Below are positions 45,735 through 57,786 of a stretch of 64,000 bases of DNA, one piece after another; position 1 is the stretch's first letter; every line of letters starts with the position of its first letter. The stretch is from positions 985,678 to 1,049,677 of the forward strand of contig JAIXMO010000002.1 of the NCBI GenBank assembly GCA_025677825.1, written 5' to 3'. Origin of the DNA: Helicostylum pulchrum (lineage: Eukaryota > Mucoromycota > Mucoromycetes > Mucorales > Mucoraceae). A program made the position numbers and the translations under genes. The notes under the pieces are model-generated. The model was not told the origin of the DNA and ran no database searches. It saw nothing but the letters and a program-made list of their open reading frames with translations.

Positions 45735-47577
45735 CAGTAGCGGCTCTATTTAGGGGTGACTTGATTTAAGGGTGGATTTCTCCAGAATATCTTCGGCCCC
45801 CCACTTTAACACCTCTATCATATCACCACTATTTGATTTAAGGGCGGAATCCAACTTCACAAAACTACTAAATATATAAAATAAATTTAAAAGTGATAAT
45901 AATAAAAAAGACTTATTTAACTTATATAAAAGCGTCTAGTGTTCAGAAGTGTACAATCAAATCGATATTATTAAAACAGAGGGATAATAATAAAACTGAT
46001 GGAAAGAAAATAATAAAATAAACCTTACAAAGTAATTAAAGTATAAAGACAGTCAATTTATACTTGAATGGAGCGGGTATCAGCAGTAGATCTTTAGAAA
46101 TTTAACTAGGAAAAGTAATTAAATACAGACTATTGCTAAGTGATGAAATATTGGAAAGGAATGCAGTGTAAGCCAAATAAAGTGAACGCAAAGATACCTT
46201 TTAGTCCTATATATTATATCTAAGTAGTTTTTAAATGTATTGATATGCGGTATTCCAATAAATAGCTTTGTACTATTTTAATTGACATCAATAAAAAATT
46301 TAATAGGATTTAACATAATTTTAATATTTGAGCTCTCGCAAAAAAACGGTACACATCATAGTTTTTTGTACAATAGCTAGGAAAAGCTTAAGAACTATTT
46401 AAAGCAATACCATAGATTGTTGTTAATCCATTATCTACTTAAAAACGCGTGTTTTTAAGTGAAGGTTTAGAAGTAACTTCTAAAAAAAGTCATTTTTCGG
46501 TGATAGAAATAAGGTGTTTTCTTTGTGTAATTAAACGTCAGGAAATAATTCTTTTTTCCAAGTTACTTAGTAAAAGTTGCTCCTTAGGATGTTTTCTTTA
46601 ATATTAATTATTAAAAATCTGCTTGTTGTTCCATATTTTTCGCTTTTTCTATTTTTTTCCGTTGGTCATTTTTGGCACTTTTGATCATTTTGAGGGTCAA
46701 CCACTTTTGTGTTTTTGTGGTTATTTTGAAATTACTTCGGATCCAGTTTGACATTTTTTGTGGAAAAAACAATCATAATAAAGTGCTCTTTTAGGCGTAT
46801 TTAATCCTCCTAAAATTACATTTGTACAAAATAAACTGATTGAGTAATCACCGTTTTAAACGTTTTTTTTCGCTAAAATTTGAGTTGTGGTCCTTAAATT
46901 AGCAGATTCTTTAAAGCGCGTTTTCTCGCTCATTTTTGGATGTAGCACCTTTATTTATAAGCATCCAATATATAGTTTTTAAATATCTACATTCGGTGCT
47001 ATAACCAAACACGGTTATAAAAAACTATATTTTATGTAATCGCGAAGCTCTGAAAATGGTTACACGATGTTACACTAAAAAAGTGTATTTTTTTTCCCAA
47101 AAAAAAAAACGTCTAAAGCAGCGATTACTCTTTCAGTTTTTGCAGTGAAAGTATGATTTAAAATGGATTAGAAGTGTCTAAACGAGTTTAATACTGTGCC
47201 TGTTTTTTCCACAAAGAAAGGCAAATTGGATCCGGAGTAGTTATAAAATAACCACAAACACCCAATAGGGGTTGACCCCCAAAAATGAAAATCGAAAAAA
47301 AAAAACAAAAAAGTTCATTTTTTTTTTATCAAAGGTATAGTTAAAACAACTATTTTGTATTAAATAACTCGGGTCCAAAAAGCGTTTCCTGTTTCTTTAA
47401 AAAATAAAAACCAATATTTATTATAACTGCTAATTTTAGCAGTGATTTCTTATGTGAGCGATTATTTAAGCTCAGATATCTCAGTGAGCTTTTTTCTTTA
47501 GAAGTAATTATTCACTGCACGATAATAAGGGTGGCTTTCTTCCACATTTCGGCCACCCTTAAATAGAGCCGCTACAG
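45735..47577. mobile_element. Foldback transposable element with Tc1/mariner-like ends
   Basis: The left end is CAGTAGCGGCTCTATTT followed by AGGGGTGAC, and it is preceded by TA. The right end is CCACCCTTAAATAGAGCCGC followed by TACAG, the inverted match. Inside, the two arms (about 46480-46995 and 47000-47530) are imperfect inverted copies: GGGTCAACC...GTGGTTATTTT...CGGATCCAGTTTG...TGTGGAAAAAACA on the left pairs with the reverse complement on the right. There is no ORF of note. The left flank (45735-46480) adds an unpaired part containing the block TTAAGGGCGGAATCC. CAGT-type ends and TA flanking suggest mobilisation by a Tc1/mariner transposase. The right TA flank is not clean. Confidence 0.75.
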
Positions 47578-47631
47578 CATATCTTAAAATCGATTGTTCT
47601 GCTTTTTTCTAGTGCTTTTGTTTTGTTTTTT

Positions 47632-47755
47632 GATGTCCGTACAAAAAGGATACTGTTCTAGCAACAACCGTGCATTAGAGCACTTGTTACAAGCGCTCAG
47701 ATGTGGTCCACCATGACTATGATAGCGTATATACAGTATATCGAGCTGCTTTTTT
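47632..47755 (+). repeat. Partial copy of the 5' exon at 49228
   Basis: ATGTCCGTACAAAAAGGATA...GATACTGTTCT...AACCGT...TGTGGTCCACC matches 49228-49348 in order. Here the frame is broken. Together the two copies flank the eIF3j gene as direct repeats. Confidence 0.65.
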
Positions 47756-47945
47756 AAAAAACCCTTTACACAGGTAACTTTTTTTTATAAACTTTTAACT
47801 CAAAAAAAAGGGGAGAAGCCACGTATTAAGTTTACACAATCAAATAATTACGAGCTAAGCAATACTTTTTACACTAAATCCATATTATATTTGTTGTTTT
47901 TATTTGATATTATTATTATTTTCGTCTGCTCCACTCTTCTTCCAT

Positions 47946-48927
47946 TTACATGAAATCATCGAAATCATCATAAGTGGTGGAATATTCTCTAGTAGGGGCA
48001 GCAGGCTTTGCGGCTGGCTGAGCCTTACCCTTAGTCTTTTTGCTATTCTTGAGAGCTTCCTTTTGTTGACGTTGTTTATCGTTAGCAAGAGCTGTTAAAC
48101 TAGAGGCAGCCTTACGGACATCCATATCCTTCATAGGTGCAGCAACTTCCTTAGCCAATTGTTCAACGAATGAAGCATAAGCTGGGTTTTCCTAAATATA
48201 AAAAAAAAATACCCCCTTTAATACATCTGTTCAAATCATGTACAATTTTATTTTTTTATTTACCTTTTGCTTAAGAATCATATCAATCAATAACTTTTGA
48301 AGTTCTATAAAATCAGCACGAGCTCTGGGCTTGATAGATTCAACGGCCTTAGCAGGAGGTTTGGCAGCTAATATGAATCATTAGAGACCGTACCCCATAT
48401 ACCCTTTTTTTTTTTACTATATACTTACGTGCAGAAGCTTCGAGTTCAGAAAATTCAGCCTTCTTAATACCAGCTTCCTTTTGAGCCTTCTCAAATCTTT
48501 CTTCCTCGGTTTCGCCGTCCATGAATTTTTGGGCCTACTACAATTTTTAGTACATCTGTTTTTATATCTATTTCACGGTTTCTTTTATATGTACAGCATA
48601 CCAAAGCAATCTTCTTGGCCTTTTGCTCTTTCAAGATAGCTTCCTTTTCGGCAATCTTTTGCTTTAAAGTCAAGTTCTTCTTGGGGGCAGCAGCAGCAGA
48701 TTCTTCCTTGTTTTCGGACTTATCCTCCTCCTCTTCAGAATCATCCCAGTCTTCCTTGACATTGTTACTGTTATCGTCACTTTCCTCTTCATCCCAGGTC
48801 ATTTTAGGCTTGGTGTTAACAACAACCTCAGCTTCGTATTCTTCCTCTAAAGTAAATATATAATTTTAGCATTATATTCAAATAGCCCTACTTTTACATT
48901 ATATATATACATACCCCAATCACTCAT
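47946..48927 (-). CDS. HCR1: Translation initiation factor eIF3j (Hcr1)
   Basis: This is a loosely bound eIF3 subunit that acts at the 40S decoding site and in recycling. Five exons (48915-48927, 48602-48846, 48429-48534, 48264-48367, 47946-48191) give 237 residues. The first exon is 13 nt and encodes MSDWG only; the family start is MSDWxEE. An acidic N-terminal region (TWDEEESDDN, DWDDSEEEEDKSE), a basic helix (LTLKQKIAEKEAILKEQKAK), a helical middle and the invariant acidic/aromatic C-terminal end DDFDDFM are all present. Introns are 61-72 nt. It is flanked by direct repeats at 47632 and 49228. The frame at 48615-48863 (+) is its antisense shadow. Confidence 0.95.
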
Positions 48928-49227
48928 TGCGTGTTTTTTTATAGAAGTGTATAGAAAAAGGGAACAATTAAAAAAAACGAAATTTTTTCTTACACCTCTT
49001 TAATCAAGAAACATAGTCCCACTGCCGGACAAAAGCAACTTCCCCGGGAATTTCCGATTTTAGAGAACGACGACATTCGAATTTTGGTTTGCTAAAATAA
49101 GTTGTAACAAGTTGTAACAACAAGTTGTACTTACATAAAAATGATCAAATAGACCTGCTATTTCATTAATCTAGAAATATTAAAAAAAAATCTCCTTTCT
49201 CTCTTTTATGTACATCTTTTCTTTTTA

Positions 49228-50489
49228 TGTCGGTACAAAATGATACTGTTCTTCCTAAAGCAACCGTCGTGTACAAGAGCGCTTGCTACAAAACGTTCAA
49301 ATGTGGTCCACCCGACTGTAATATCATATAGATATCAGACTACCTTTTTTTTGGCACTTTATAAAAGTAAGTAAAATGCAATACGTCGCACCAAGAATGT
49401 TTCAAACTATCTTTCAATGATTGAACAAGCTGGAATCTGTTTGAACGTGTTAACGTATTTACAAGATCGAAAAATGCGTCAAAAATTTGCTATAACTTAT
49501 ACATCAAGTTGAATACAGTTAAAGTACCACAAGAAGAATGCTCAGGTGATGACAATAATCAAAGACTCTTGAAACGAAAATATGATATGTATGAGGCTCC
49601 TTCAGAAGTTGAAAATGCACTGATTGAAATGAAAGCTGCGTTAATGAAACCGTTTGTAGAATATGGTGTAGCGAAACTGAAACAATATCGTAAATCACAT
49701 CCTCATTAACTTCAAACACTAATCAAAAGAAATGTCGTTAGTGAAAAGTCTTTGTATCAACCATTATCAGATAGCAACAGCCCCCCTTTTAATCAACTCG
49801 CTTTATTGACAGACCTTTTGACATGGAAATCATCAACAATACAATTACATCGGTCGTAAGTACTTTTATTGAATCGATTATATGTTTTAATGATTATTGG
49901 CTTTTAGTTACTCAAATTGATGCCTTTGTAAGAAATGATACATACATTGATCCTTGCGCAATTGTCACTACTGTTATGACGTATTCAAAATTACCTACTG
50001 CTAAAATTTCAGAAAAATCATATAAACAATCTACCTGACTTGAAACGTTTATCTTGTATGGACTGTCTTGAACTAAGTACTAGTAACTGGTGGTATTCAT
50101 GGTAATTTAGCTAATGATAGTATGAGCTCTTTTCTTGGTCCAATTTTAAAAATCAAAAATCAAATGGGGATTTAGAAGTACTCGGTTTTCTATTAAAGGA
50201 TATAAAACTTTAAACTCTCTTTACATTAACAATACTCTCGGAACATTGTGCTTCTTTGATACTAAAGTATTTCGTTAATAATTGTTTTACAGCCGAAGAT
50301 CAAGAACAACTTGGAAGTACTATCCATGACGCTTCTGGAACATATGCTCCCAACATTCCTCATGGTCAAAACGATGCTGCGTACCTCCAGCTGTTAAAAG
50401 TGATTTGTAATGCTAAATTTTCTACTGCGACGAGCGGTCGAATTTTGCTACGCTCAATTGGACATCTTCAAAAGTCGAATAACGAATAA
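49228..50489 (+). pseudogene. Decayed lineage-specific gene
   Basis: A start MSVQNDTVLPKATVVYKSAC reaches KTFKCGPPDCN and a TAG. Further blocks in varying frames are SMIEQAGICLNVLTYLQDRK, RKYDMYEAPSEVENALIEMK, SEKSLYQPLSDSNSPPFNQL, VTQIDAFVRNDTYIDPCAIV, NLPDLKRLSCMDCLELSTSN and AEDQEQLGSTIHDASGTYAP up to the stop at 50489. Intron-like signals (GTAAGTAC at about 49856, TTTTAG at about 49907) are present but the phases do not join. The gene once had at least four exons and is now broken at several points. The family is unknown to me; one N-terminal duplicate is at 47632. Confidence 0.45.
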
Positions 50490-50642
50490 TTTAAAAAAAT
50501 AGGCACTACCTATATTAATTAATTCGAAAAATTTATTATAAATAGCAGTTTGAGGTGCTACTCATAACAGAGTCGTAGTAATAATAGAGAGCTAAATACA
50601 AAAAAGGAAGGGAGAATACATAATACGTATTAAAAAAAAAGT

Positions 50643-52264
50643 TTATTGTTTAATAATTTTCTTGTTCTTATTTCCAGTCCATAAGAAACCAGAAACCAAA
50701 GTAGCCAATGTTACAGGAACAGTCCAATCATCGGTAATTCCCAGTTGCGAGGCAATACCTAATACTATGGTAACACCCGTAAATAGCGCAAATGGGTCGT
50801 CTTTTTTACTGTGTTTAGGATTTAGTGAATGTTTGCATGGAAAGGTACAAGGGAAACCATTGCATGAAATACAATTTGTTGTGGTAGTACCTTTTTTATC
50901 ATTGTATTCTTCAATCATAACTGCCGAAGGACTCGAGATTCGAATTGATTCTTCTAATTTACTAATGATATCATCTTCTGATTCCTCCTCTTCTTCTTCT
51001 TCTCCTTCTGATGGTTGATATTGTTCAAAGCCTTCTAAATCACCTCTAAGCATTTGTTCTAATAAATCTGTATCTTTTACAGCTAAAGATCTACGCTTAG
51101 ATTCCATCAACATGTGCGATTGTCTCTTGGGATCTCTTTGAATCATGGGTGGTGGTGGCGTTAATAATCTATTATTGTTATGAGAAAACATGGATTGATC
51201 TTGAAGTTCCTATTATTTTTTATTTAAATTTGTTTTTATTTTTAATATAAATTTGTAATATATTACTAATACACACTAAAATAATACCTTTTGCAAGTGT
51301 TCAATTTGATCCTCTAAGCCCATGAAATCTTGTTCTAATTGTGATACAATTTCGTCTTTAATTCTTAATTCTTTCTTTAATGTTTCTACATCATTATCTT
51401 TATATCCTTGTTGACGTGTAGAATGTTCTTTTTCTTCGTCCATTTCGTCTATTAATTGTTCTAATCGTCCAATCTTGTTTTCTAACTCAAGAGCGTATGA
51501 ACCTTGAGAAATTGCTGAATGAATGACTGGTCTACAGATATGTTGTGCTTCTACGTCTTCTTCATCTTCATTTTCTGGCGAAGGTAAAGTCATAACCATG
51601 GTAGATTGATCAATAGGTTGCATGGTGAAACAACACGTTTCATCACATGTAGGATGTCCCGCAATCTTTTTTTTTTAAAAAAATAAAGTTAGCTTTTACA
51701 GTAATAAAAACAAACAAATAAGCCAAAACTAACCTGTCTCTGAAGTAAATTTATATTTTGAACCAAAAACTCATACTCTGGACCGACGGATTTCATTTGC
51801 ATTATTTGGTTGTGATGAAGCATGTTTAATTGATTTGTCTTTTCATCTAATTCTTGTTGTAATAATTTTGAAGCTCTTTGTAATCTAACATTTGCTACTG
51901 TTAATTCTTGTATTGTCTTTTCTAAGGGACTTGTCTTTTGTTCAATTAGGTTATCTGTATCAACTTTTAATAGTCGATTTGTTCTTTGTAATTTGACATT
52001 TTGTAGTGTTAACTGTTCAATTTGAGCTTCTAGTTGTCTTGTGCGTGTATCTGAATCGCCTTTTTGAATTTCTCTTTTACTATTATTTTCTCGTAGCGGT
52101 GAACTCGAAGAAATTTTTTTTGAAAGAGAGTGTTCGTTTTTGGGTATAGAGTAATTCATGAGGTTTGAATTCACACTGAATCTTGGAACAACATCAGGCG
52201 GAATAATTACAGAATCTCTTTGTTGGGTTGGGTATTGAAGTGACATTTCTGTAGAAGTTCTCAT
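50643..52264 (-). CDS. Tail-anchored coiled-coil protein
   Basis: Three exons, 51734-52264, 51288-51665 and 50643-51209, give 491 residues. Two long coiled coils are visible: about residues 70-170 (RQLEAQIEQLTLQNVKLQRT, VANVRLQRASKLLQQELDEK) and about 240-305 (YALELENKIGRLEQLIDEMD, LRIKDEIVSQLEQDFMGLED). A poly-Pro/Arg stretch, a poly-Glu tract and a cysteine cluster (CISCNGFPCTFPCKHS) follow. The last about 45 residues hold two hydrophobic stretches (FALFTGVTIVLGIASQLGI, VTLATLVSGFLW) and a basic tip, fitting a C-terminal membrane anchor. It could be a tether or trafficking adaptor. I do not recognise the family. Confidence 0.75.
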
Positions 52265-53431
52265 TTTATATTATTATTATTTTTTTTTAAAAAAAGAGGA
52301 AAATAAAAGAGAGGCAAAAAGTATAAATATAAACTCTTTTCTACTTAGTACGGTATGCACGAGTTTTTGAGGTGGTACACATAGTTATTGACATCCCCCT
52401 TGGTTTCTTTAAACCGCCTCTCGATGTAACCATCCCTTCTTCACTTATCACCCTTAAAACATCCATACATTATATATAATATCTTGGTCCTACTCTCAAA
52501 CATGTTATAGGATCCATGTAAGAGAAAAGGCAACAAAAAGCTCCTTAAAAAAAAAATTAGGTTAACGCCGGATTTGACAAAAAACATGTTTTGTATAACA
52601 AAGATATACAAATCATTCGATGAATGACACAGCCTGCTTAACATTTGATTTTCGTATAATATATATAAAATAGCCCTGTCTCAATTAAACATTTGCATCT
52701 TCTTTTCTGTAGAAAATGACTAAATAGTCAACTTGAAACGTTGTTGTACAAATTAAGCGGCGTTTCTCTTTTCTATTGGTTTGTAGTGTATCTAGTTACA
52801 TAAAAAAGCAACTCTCAAACGTGGCTTTTACCACCCAGGGATCTTCAAAAAGTTTTTATGCAATTAAGAATGTAACACATTTAATTACATTACACAGTAG
52901 CACAGTTTGGTAAAGAGAACCCATCCTTTCTTTTCCTTTTTGATAAAAGATACTACATTAATATATGCGTTTTTTTTTAATCTTTCTGCAATCTGTTTTT
53001 TCTGCCCCGCTGTGCATATGCGAAAAAAAAACACTATAATCTATGCGTGTGTTTCTTTTATTCGTAAATGAAATTTTATTCAAGAAATAAGAACAATGTA
53101 TTTTTTGTATCTCGTTTCAGCTATTTTTTTCTAAACGCAACAAAAACAGAAAAAAGAAAAACATAACACATCCCAAAAAAAAAATGCCCACAAATAGAGA
53201 AACCCCTTCTCTCTTTTTTTTTTACACTAAAAATGGTTTTTAATTGTTAGACATAACAGGGGATAAATACTAAATCTAGGTTTTTCTATTGAGATCTGCA
53301 ACCTCATTTTCTTACATAACGACGTATATACACACGAAATGTTTCGGTGTTCAATAGAAAATGTAAAAAAAAAAGCGAAGTATATGTTGTTTATGTTCGC
53401 CCTGAAACAATAATGTTTAAATATCGAATTT
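52265..53431. other. Gene-free region
   Basis: AT-rich with several A/T tracts. The frame 52441-52644 has no support. Confidence 0.45.
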
Positions 53432-53985
53432 GAAGACTACATCGGGCTTACCGGTGATCCAATTGCGCAATTTTTGAGACAAATGATCGTTCCATCCAAT
53501 GGCGAGAGTATAATCCGGCAATCGGTTAGGTTGAAGTAACAACTGTTGCAAGTCATGTTCAAGATCACACACTTTAGTATTCCAGCGAAATGGAATCTTA
53601 GAGTTATGTAAGGATCTGTTTTAGGTATGAATTCTGGCTTCAGCAGTATCCATACAAGCTAAATAAAATAAAGAGGGGTGGTCAAACCTTACTTCTTCAA
53701 AGATACTCCATTCAGTTTCCAAATTTACGCCACATGCCGATCCATAAACAAACACAGCATCTGCTATGTTTCTGGTAGGTTCGTACTGTATATATATATA
53801 TATAAAGTCTATCAAGTTAGTTGAATGCATTATGTTTTACTCGCAAGACCGTAGTCATTTCTGATTTAACCATGACTCTATAGGTTTTATTATCAAACAT
53901 ATCGGACATAGTTTGCACGATTAGACTAGCAAAATGAAGACCAGAATATACTATTTGTTCAGATCCTACAATTTCTGAGGAAACC
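53432..53985 (-). pseudogene. Partial duplicate of the gene at 57787-59905
   Basis: The sequence follows 58775-59340 closely, including the TA-rich intron, so it arose by DNA duplication and not through RNA. Matching protein blocks are TRNIADAVFVYGSACGVNLE and FDHPSLFYLACMDTAEARIH. A Tyr codon in the parent (HTYNRS) is TAA here, and the first and last exons are missing. It lies about 5 kb from its parent in the same orientation. Confidence 0.85.
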
Positions 53986-54271
53986 AAAGTTCTTGATGCA
54001 CAGTCAATTTACGCCGCGGATTAAAGAAGTGAGGCACATTACCTTTTATTTGCCGTACCCGTTTTTGCACCGACAACACCATATCCCAGGAAAATATCCT
54101 TTTGAAAGGTACACCTATAATTATATAAGAAATATTTGCTTACGTATGAGCTCACGGTTAAAAAAGAAAAAGAGGACGAAAAAAAAAAAAGATATCTAGA
54201 ATAAATAATTATTTAATCATGATGAAAAGGCCTATTTAATCATTACTTATTTTTTCGCGTACCTACTTGTA
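53986..54271. other. Intergenic, no gene seen
   Basis: Short spacer between the duplicate and the MITE. Confidence 0.4.
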
Positions 54272-54355
54272 CAGTAGTGGCTCTATTTAAGGGTGGCTAA
54301 AATTTTCGGAAAACCTACCCTTAAATCAGGTCATCCTTAAATAGAGCCGCTACTG
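54272..54355. mobile_element. 84-bp MITE, deletion derivative of the foldback element
   Basis: The ends are CAGTAGTGGCTCTATTTAAG (left) and the reverse complement of CAGTAGCGGCTCTATTTAAG (right), with a direct TA on each side (54270-54271 and 54356-54357), which is the Tc1/mariner target-site rule. Read from its right end, the next 40 bases (GATGACCTGATTTAAGGGTA...) match the left end of the element at 45735 (GGTGACTTGATTTAAGGGTG...). It has no coding capacity. Confidence 0.85.
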
Positions 54356-54357
54356 TA

Positions 54358-55649
54358 TTTTATACGTCAACGAAAGACTATATTTATTGAACTTGATTTA
54401 GTTCATCTGACAAACCCGTTTTACGAAATTAATGCAAATAAACAAAACGCTGTACTTTTGGTTTACAGGATTTTATTGGATGACTTCCCCGCTGATATAA
54501 GCATACAGTCAAAAATATGACTATAAAATCAGATCAATAAAGATAGTAGAGGTTTATGATAAAATTTTTACGATAGTTGACTGTCTTTGTTTTGTTCATC
54601 CAAAATTCACGCTACAGTTTTTTTTTATTAATAGCGTTAAAAGTCAAAATTAATTTAAATTATTGTAAAAAGGATCACTCTCTAATGCTCGTTGGATCAA
54701 GAGTAGCTAAGTTTCCCATCAAAGGTATAAAATCCTACTTTTTTTTTAAAAAAATAATAGTAATAATCTGTGCCGATTTAAACGTCCCGTTCTTTTACTG
54801 GCAAACGTATTAAAATACTTTTAAATCACATTACTCATAAAGCATCACTTTTTTTTTTGTATTTGCTGATGTAATAGAAAATTGTATTTACTATAATATC
54901 ACTTGGAACAAGCACCAAAAAAAAAAAAAAAAAAAAAAATTGCTTGTACAGCAAAACAGTTTTTTGTTTGTTTGTTTGTTTACAAGTCATCTCTCATTCT
55001 TACTACTGGATACATATAATTGTCCCTGAAGAATACTGAAAAATTATCCAGCTACCGTAATTTTGATAAAGACATGTGTCCTGAAATTATAATAATGTCG
55101 TCATTGTAATTCTCTTGTAAATATATTCTATTTATCGATGTTCCAGAGAAGTCTAGTTACGCCATTATCATATTGTATGGTATCATGGCACAACAGACAG
55201 AAAACAAGACGGCATAAAAATATTCCAAATTTACCGTAGGTTTCTTTTTCGGTCGGTTGTAAAATAGGCATAGAATATAAAAGAAAAAATATGTGTATCT
55301 ATGCTCAAACGGGAATATGTCTTGAGGGAAGGTTTAATACATATATCAGTGCGCTACTATTTTTTTTTATGCAACCAAACCCAAGAAGAACGATAATAAT
55401 TATATCATGTTATATTAAAAAAAAAAGGATATACTTATAATGAACAAACAAACCTTGGAGCTCTATCTAAACAAGATGAAAAAGAGAGTATACTGTACTA
55501 TGTTAGCCAAGTATTCCAACCGTTTTTATTTGGATCAATATAAATGAAAGGAGAGACAATGTAAGAAGTATTTATTTTAGAAAAAAAAAAGTATGAAGAG
55601 AGTTGGGGGATTATTATTTGTTTTTTTTAAAAACAATAATAATATAGAA
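54358..55649. other. Gene-free region
   Basis: Contains an A23 tract at about 54917-54939 and a (GTTT)n run after 54965. The frame 54577-54813 has no coding character. Confidence 0.45.
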
Positions 55650-56157
55650 TTAGTTATCACTGATTTCACTGTTGTAACCACTATCAGCACCTTCCTTCTT
55701 CTCGGCTACTTTATCCTGGTTTACAAGAGCTTCAATACCACGCAAGGGACTGTACAAGTTATCACCATTAGGAATCAAGGAAAGGGCACGAACGAAATCA
55801 CGTTGGTTGGCTACGACAATTTTGGAGGGTAAATTGTAGTGTTGGGGAGCGTTGATCATAAGGGCGATGGTTTCCACCGTGACACCAAAAGGATCCAAGC
55901 GAGTTTGAACCTGCTTCATGAAGTCAGCGTTTGCATTACCAGCATTGTAAGCGAGAATAAAGGTATCTTTTACACCATTGACCTCTAAGACAATACGCCA
56001 GTAAGTGTTGGCCGTGGAATGAATACCATAAGGGCTTCTGGTAGGAAGATTGTTCTTGACGTGCAACTAAATGTGTGGCTTTGGTTGAGCATATACTCTT
56101 TTTTTTTTAATGTTTTTTTTAAAAACTTACTTGATATGAATAGCTTGAGTGACACAT
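55650..56157 (-). CDS. Conserved-looking small protein, unknown family
   Basis: A 27-nt first exon (56131-56157, MCHSSYSYQ) joins across a 64-nt GT-AG intron to exon 2 (55650-56066), giving 147 residues. The body is compact and even in composition: YWRIVLEVNGVKDTFILAYN, DPFGVTVETIALMINAPQHY, VVANQRDFVRALSLIPNGDN, with an acidic, Ser-rich tail. This suggests an alpha/beta globular domain. I see no signal peptide, transmembrane segment or known catalytic motif. The ATG at 56157 is preceded by a T7 tract. I do not recognise the family. Confidence 0.75.
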
Positions 56158-56336
56158 TTTTTTACTGTAAAAAAATTCTTATTGTAAAATAAAAAAGAGA
56201 GAGGAGAAAGAAACAGAGAGGGTGGTTTTTTTATTGTTTATATAGACATAATAAGCAAATATATCTCGATATGAACGTTATATATACATCTACAGATTAA
56301 TACATTTAAAAAAAAAAAAAAAACGGACAAAATATA

Positions 56337-56790
56337 ATGATTAAAAAAAAATGGCGGTCTAATGATGACTGGACCGCTAAGAATCAACATCAGCTTATCG
56401 TCCCTCTTGCGGGAACCAGTTTAAACCAAGATCCAGTAGCAGCACCTCAAATGATAATGTATCCTCATCATCCAGCCCTACTAGTGTTCCTTTCAGTGAA
56501 GTTAATCCTGTTACGTTTTCACTTAATGTTGAACCTACCTCTATCTCGTCAGATATTGCTCCTAATGAAAGTTTAACTTCTTCTGTTCCTGTTATAGATC
56601 TGTCTTCCGCTACTGTAAGATCACATATAATATTTGTTCGTAAATAGAACATTAGTAGACTTGCATATATATCCCTTTAATGAATATCCTTCGTCAACAG
56701 AAGAATATTTATTTGTACCAATTGATGATGATGAGGAAGTAGGTTCTGACCCAATTGATAATCAAGCCTTTCACGATGTTGTCTTTTTTT
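56337..56790 (+). pseudogene. Decayed lineage-specific gene fragment
   Basis: The frame starts MIKKKWRSNDDWTAK, then one base off continues as ESTSAYRPSCGNQFKPRSSS, EVNPVTFSLNVEPTSISSDI and IDLSSAT followed by a GTAAGA donor. After an acceptor near 56646, an acidic block reads VDLHIYPFNEYPSSTEEYLF, VPIDDDEEVGSDPIDNQAFH and stops near 56790. The phases do not match, so at least two frame breaks exist. Confidence 0.4.
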
Positions 56791-57786
56791 AAAAAAAAAT
56801 CGAGACTTTTTTTATACGATACGTAACTGACCACAATAATAAATCACAATTAAATATAAATAAACCAAGATGTTGTCCCCTTTTTCTTTAAACATTTTTC
56901 TTATAACTATACACGATAAATGATACATATACTTTCGCTGCTGGTCTTTTATATTTTGTATGTATATAAATAATAGATTGTATGGCTTTTCTTCTCATAC
57001 TTACGCTATTTATACTTATGAACAGTTTCTTCTTGGCGCTTCCGTATTCAATGTCTACTTTCTGATGATCGGCTTCTTATACCGGTTAACTTTCTTTGTT
57101 GTTATGCTTCTGCTGCCAAAGTTGGGTGATGTTATACTTGAGATAAGGGCTATTCCTTGGTAAGCGTTGTGAAATATTTTTGTCATGACGAATTCTTGTT
57201 ATTTACTTTTTTATTATTGCCAAAGAAGCCCTTAATCTGCTTGGACCTTATTATATGCTTTGTTTACTTGAACTCTAAAGTATACTTTGTCGATAGTAAA
57301 TGTCTCTCTTGTTTGATAACGTCCTCTCTTGCTGGTAAACGTCTTTGTTATGTGGCTGGCGTTACGGTATTTTTGAGTTGTTACTTTACGGTTTGGTTAT
57401 CTTTTCCCTTATTCGCCTCTAGAATAGGGAAGTTTTTTTTTAAAAAAAAAACGAATGGAGAGGGGTTTACCTGCCCAAAAATACCGTCTGTTCTTATGCG
57501 TATATTATAAAGATAAATAATCATATATATTCATTGATATATTATTCCTGAACGACTTGGCTAACCACTTTAAACATTTGTTTGCACTATGGTACCAGTC
57601 CCAGGTTATATGCATTAAAAAAGACAAAATATGATGATTAAAAAATTCCTTTTACAGCACGAATATTTTATTAATTTTTTTTTTTTTTTTTTTTTCATAA
57701 AAAATTAAAAAAAAGACACACGTATTCATATATAAACATTCTTCCAAGTAATAAGGTGGCGAAGGGGGGGGGGGGAAAGAGACTAT
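56791..57786. other. Gene-free region
   Basis: The open frame 57157-57510 is hydrophobic and low in complexity and ends through a T8A10 tract, so I do not call it. T and G tracts lie at about 57672-57695 and 57764-57774. Confidence 0.4.

Noticed and set aside
57157..57510. 117-aa hydrophobic frame as a membrane protein
   Set aside because: It is rich in Leu/Phe/Cys from T-rich DNA, ends through a TnAn tract, and has no family or splice partner.
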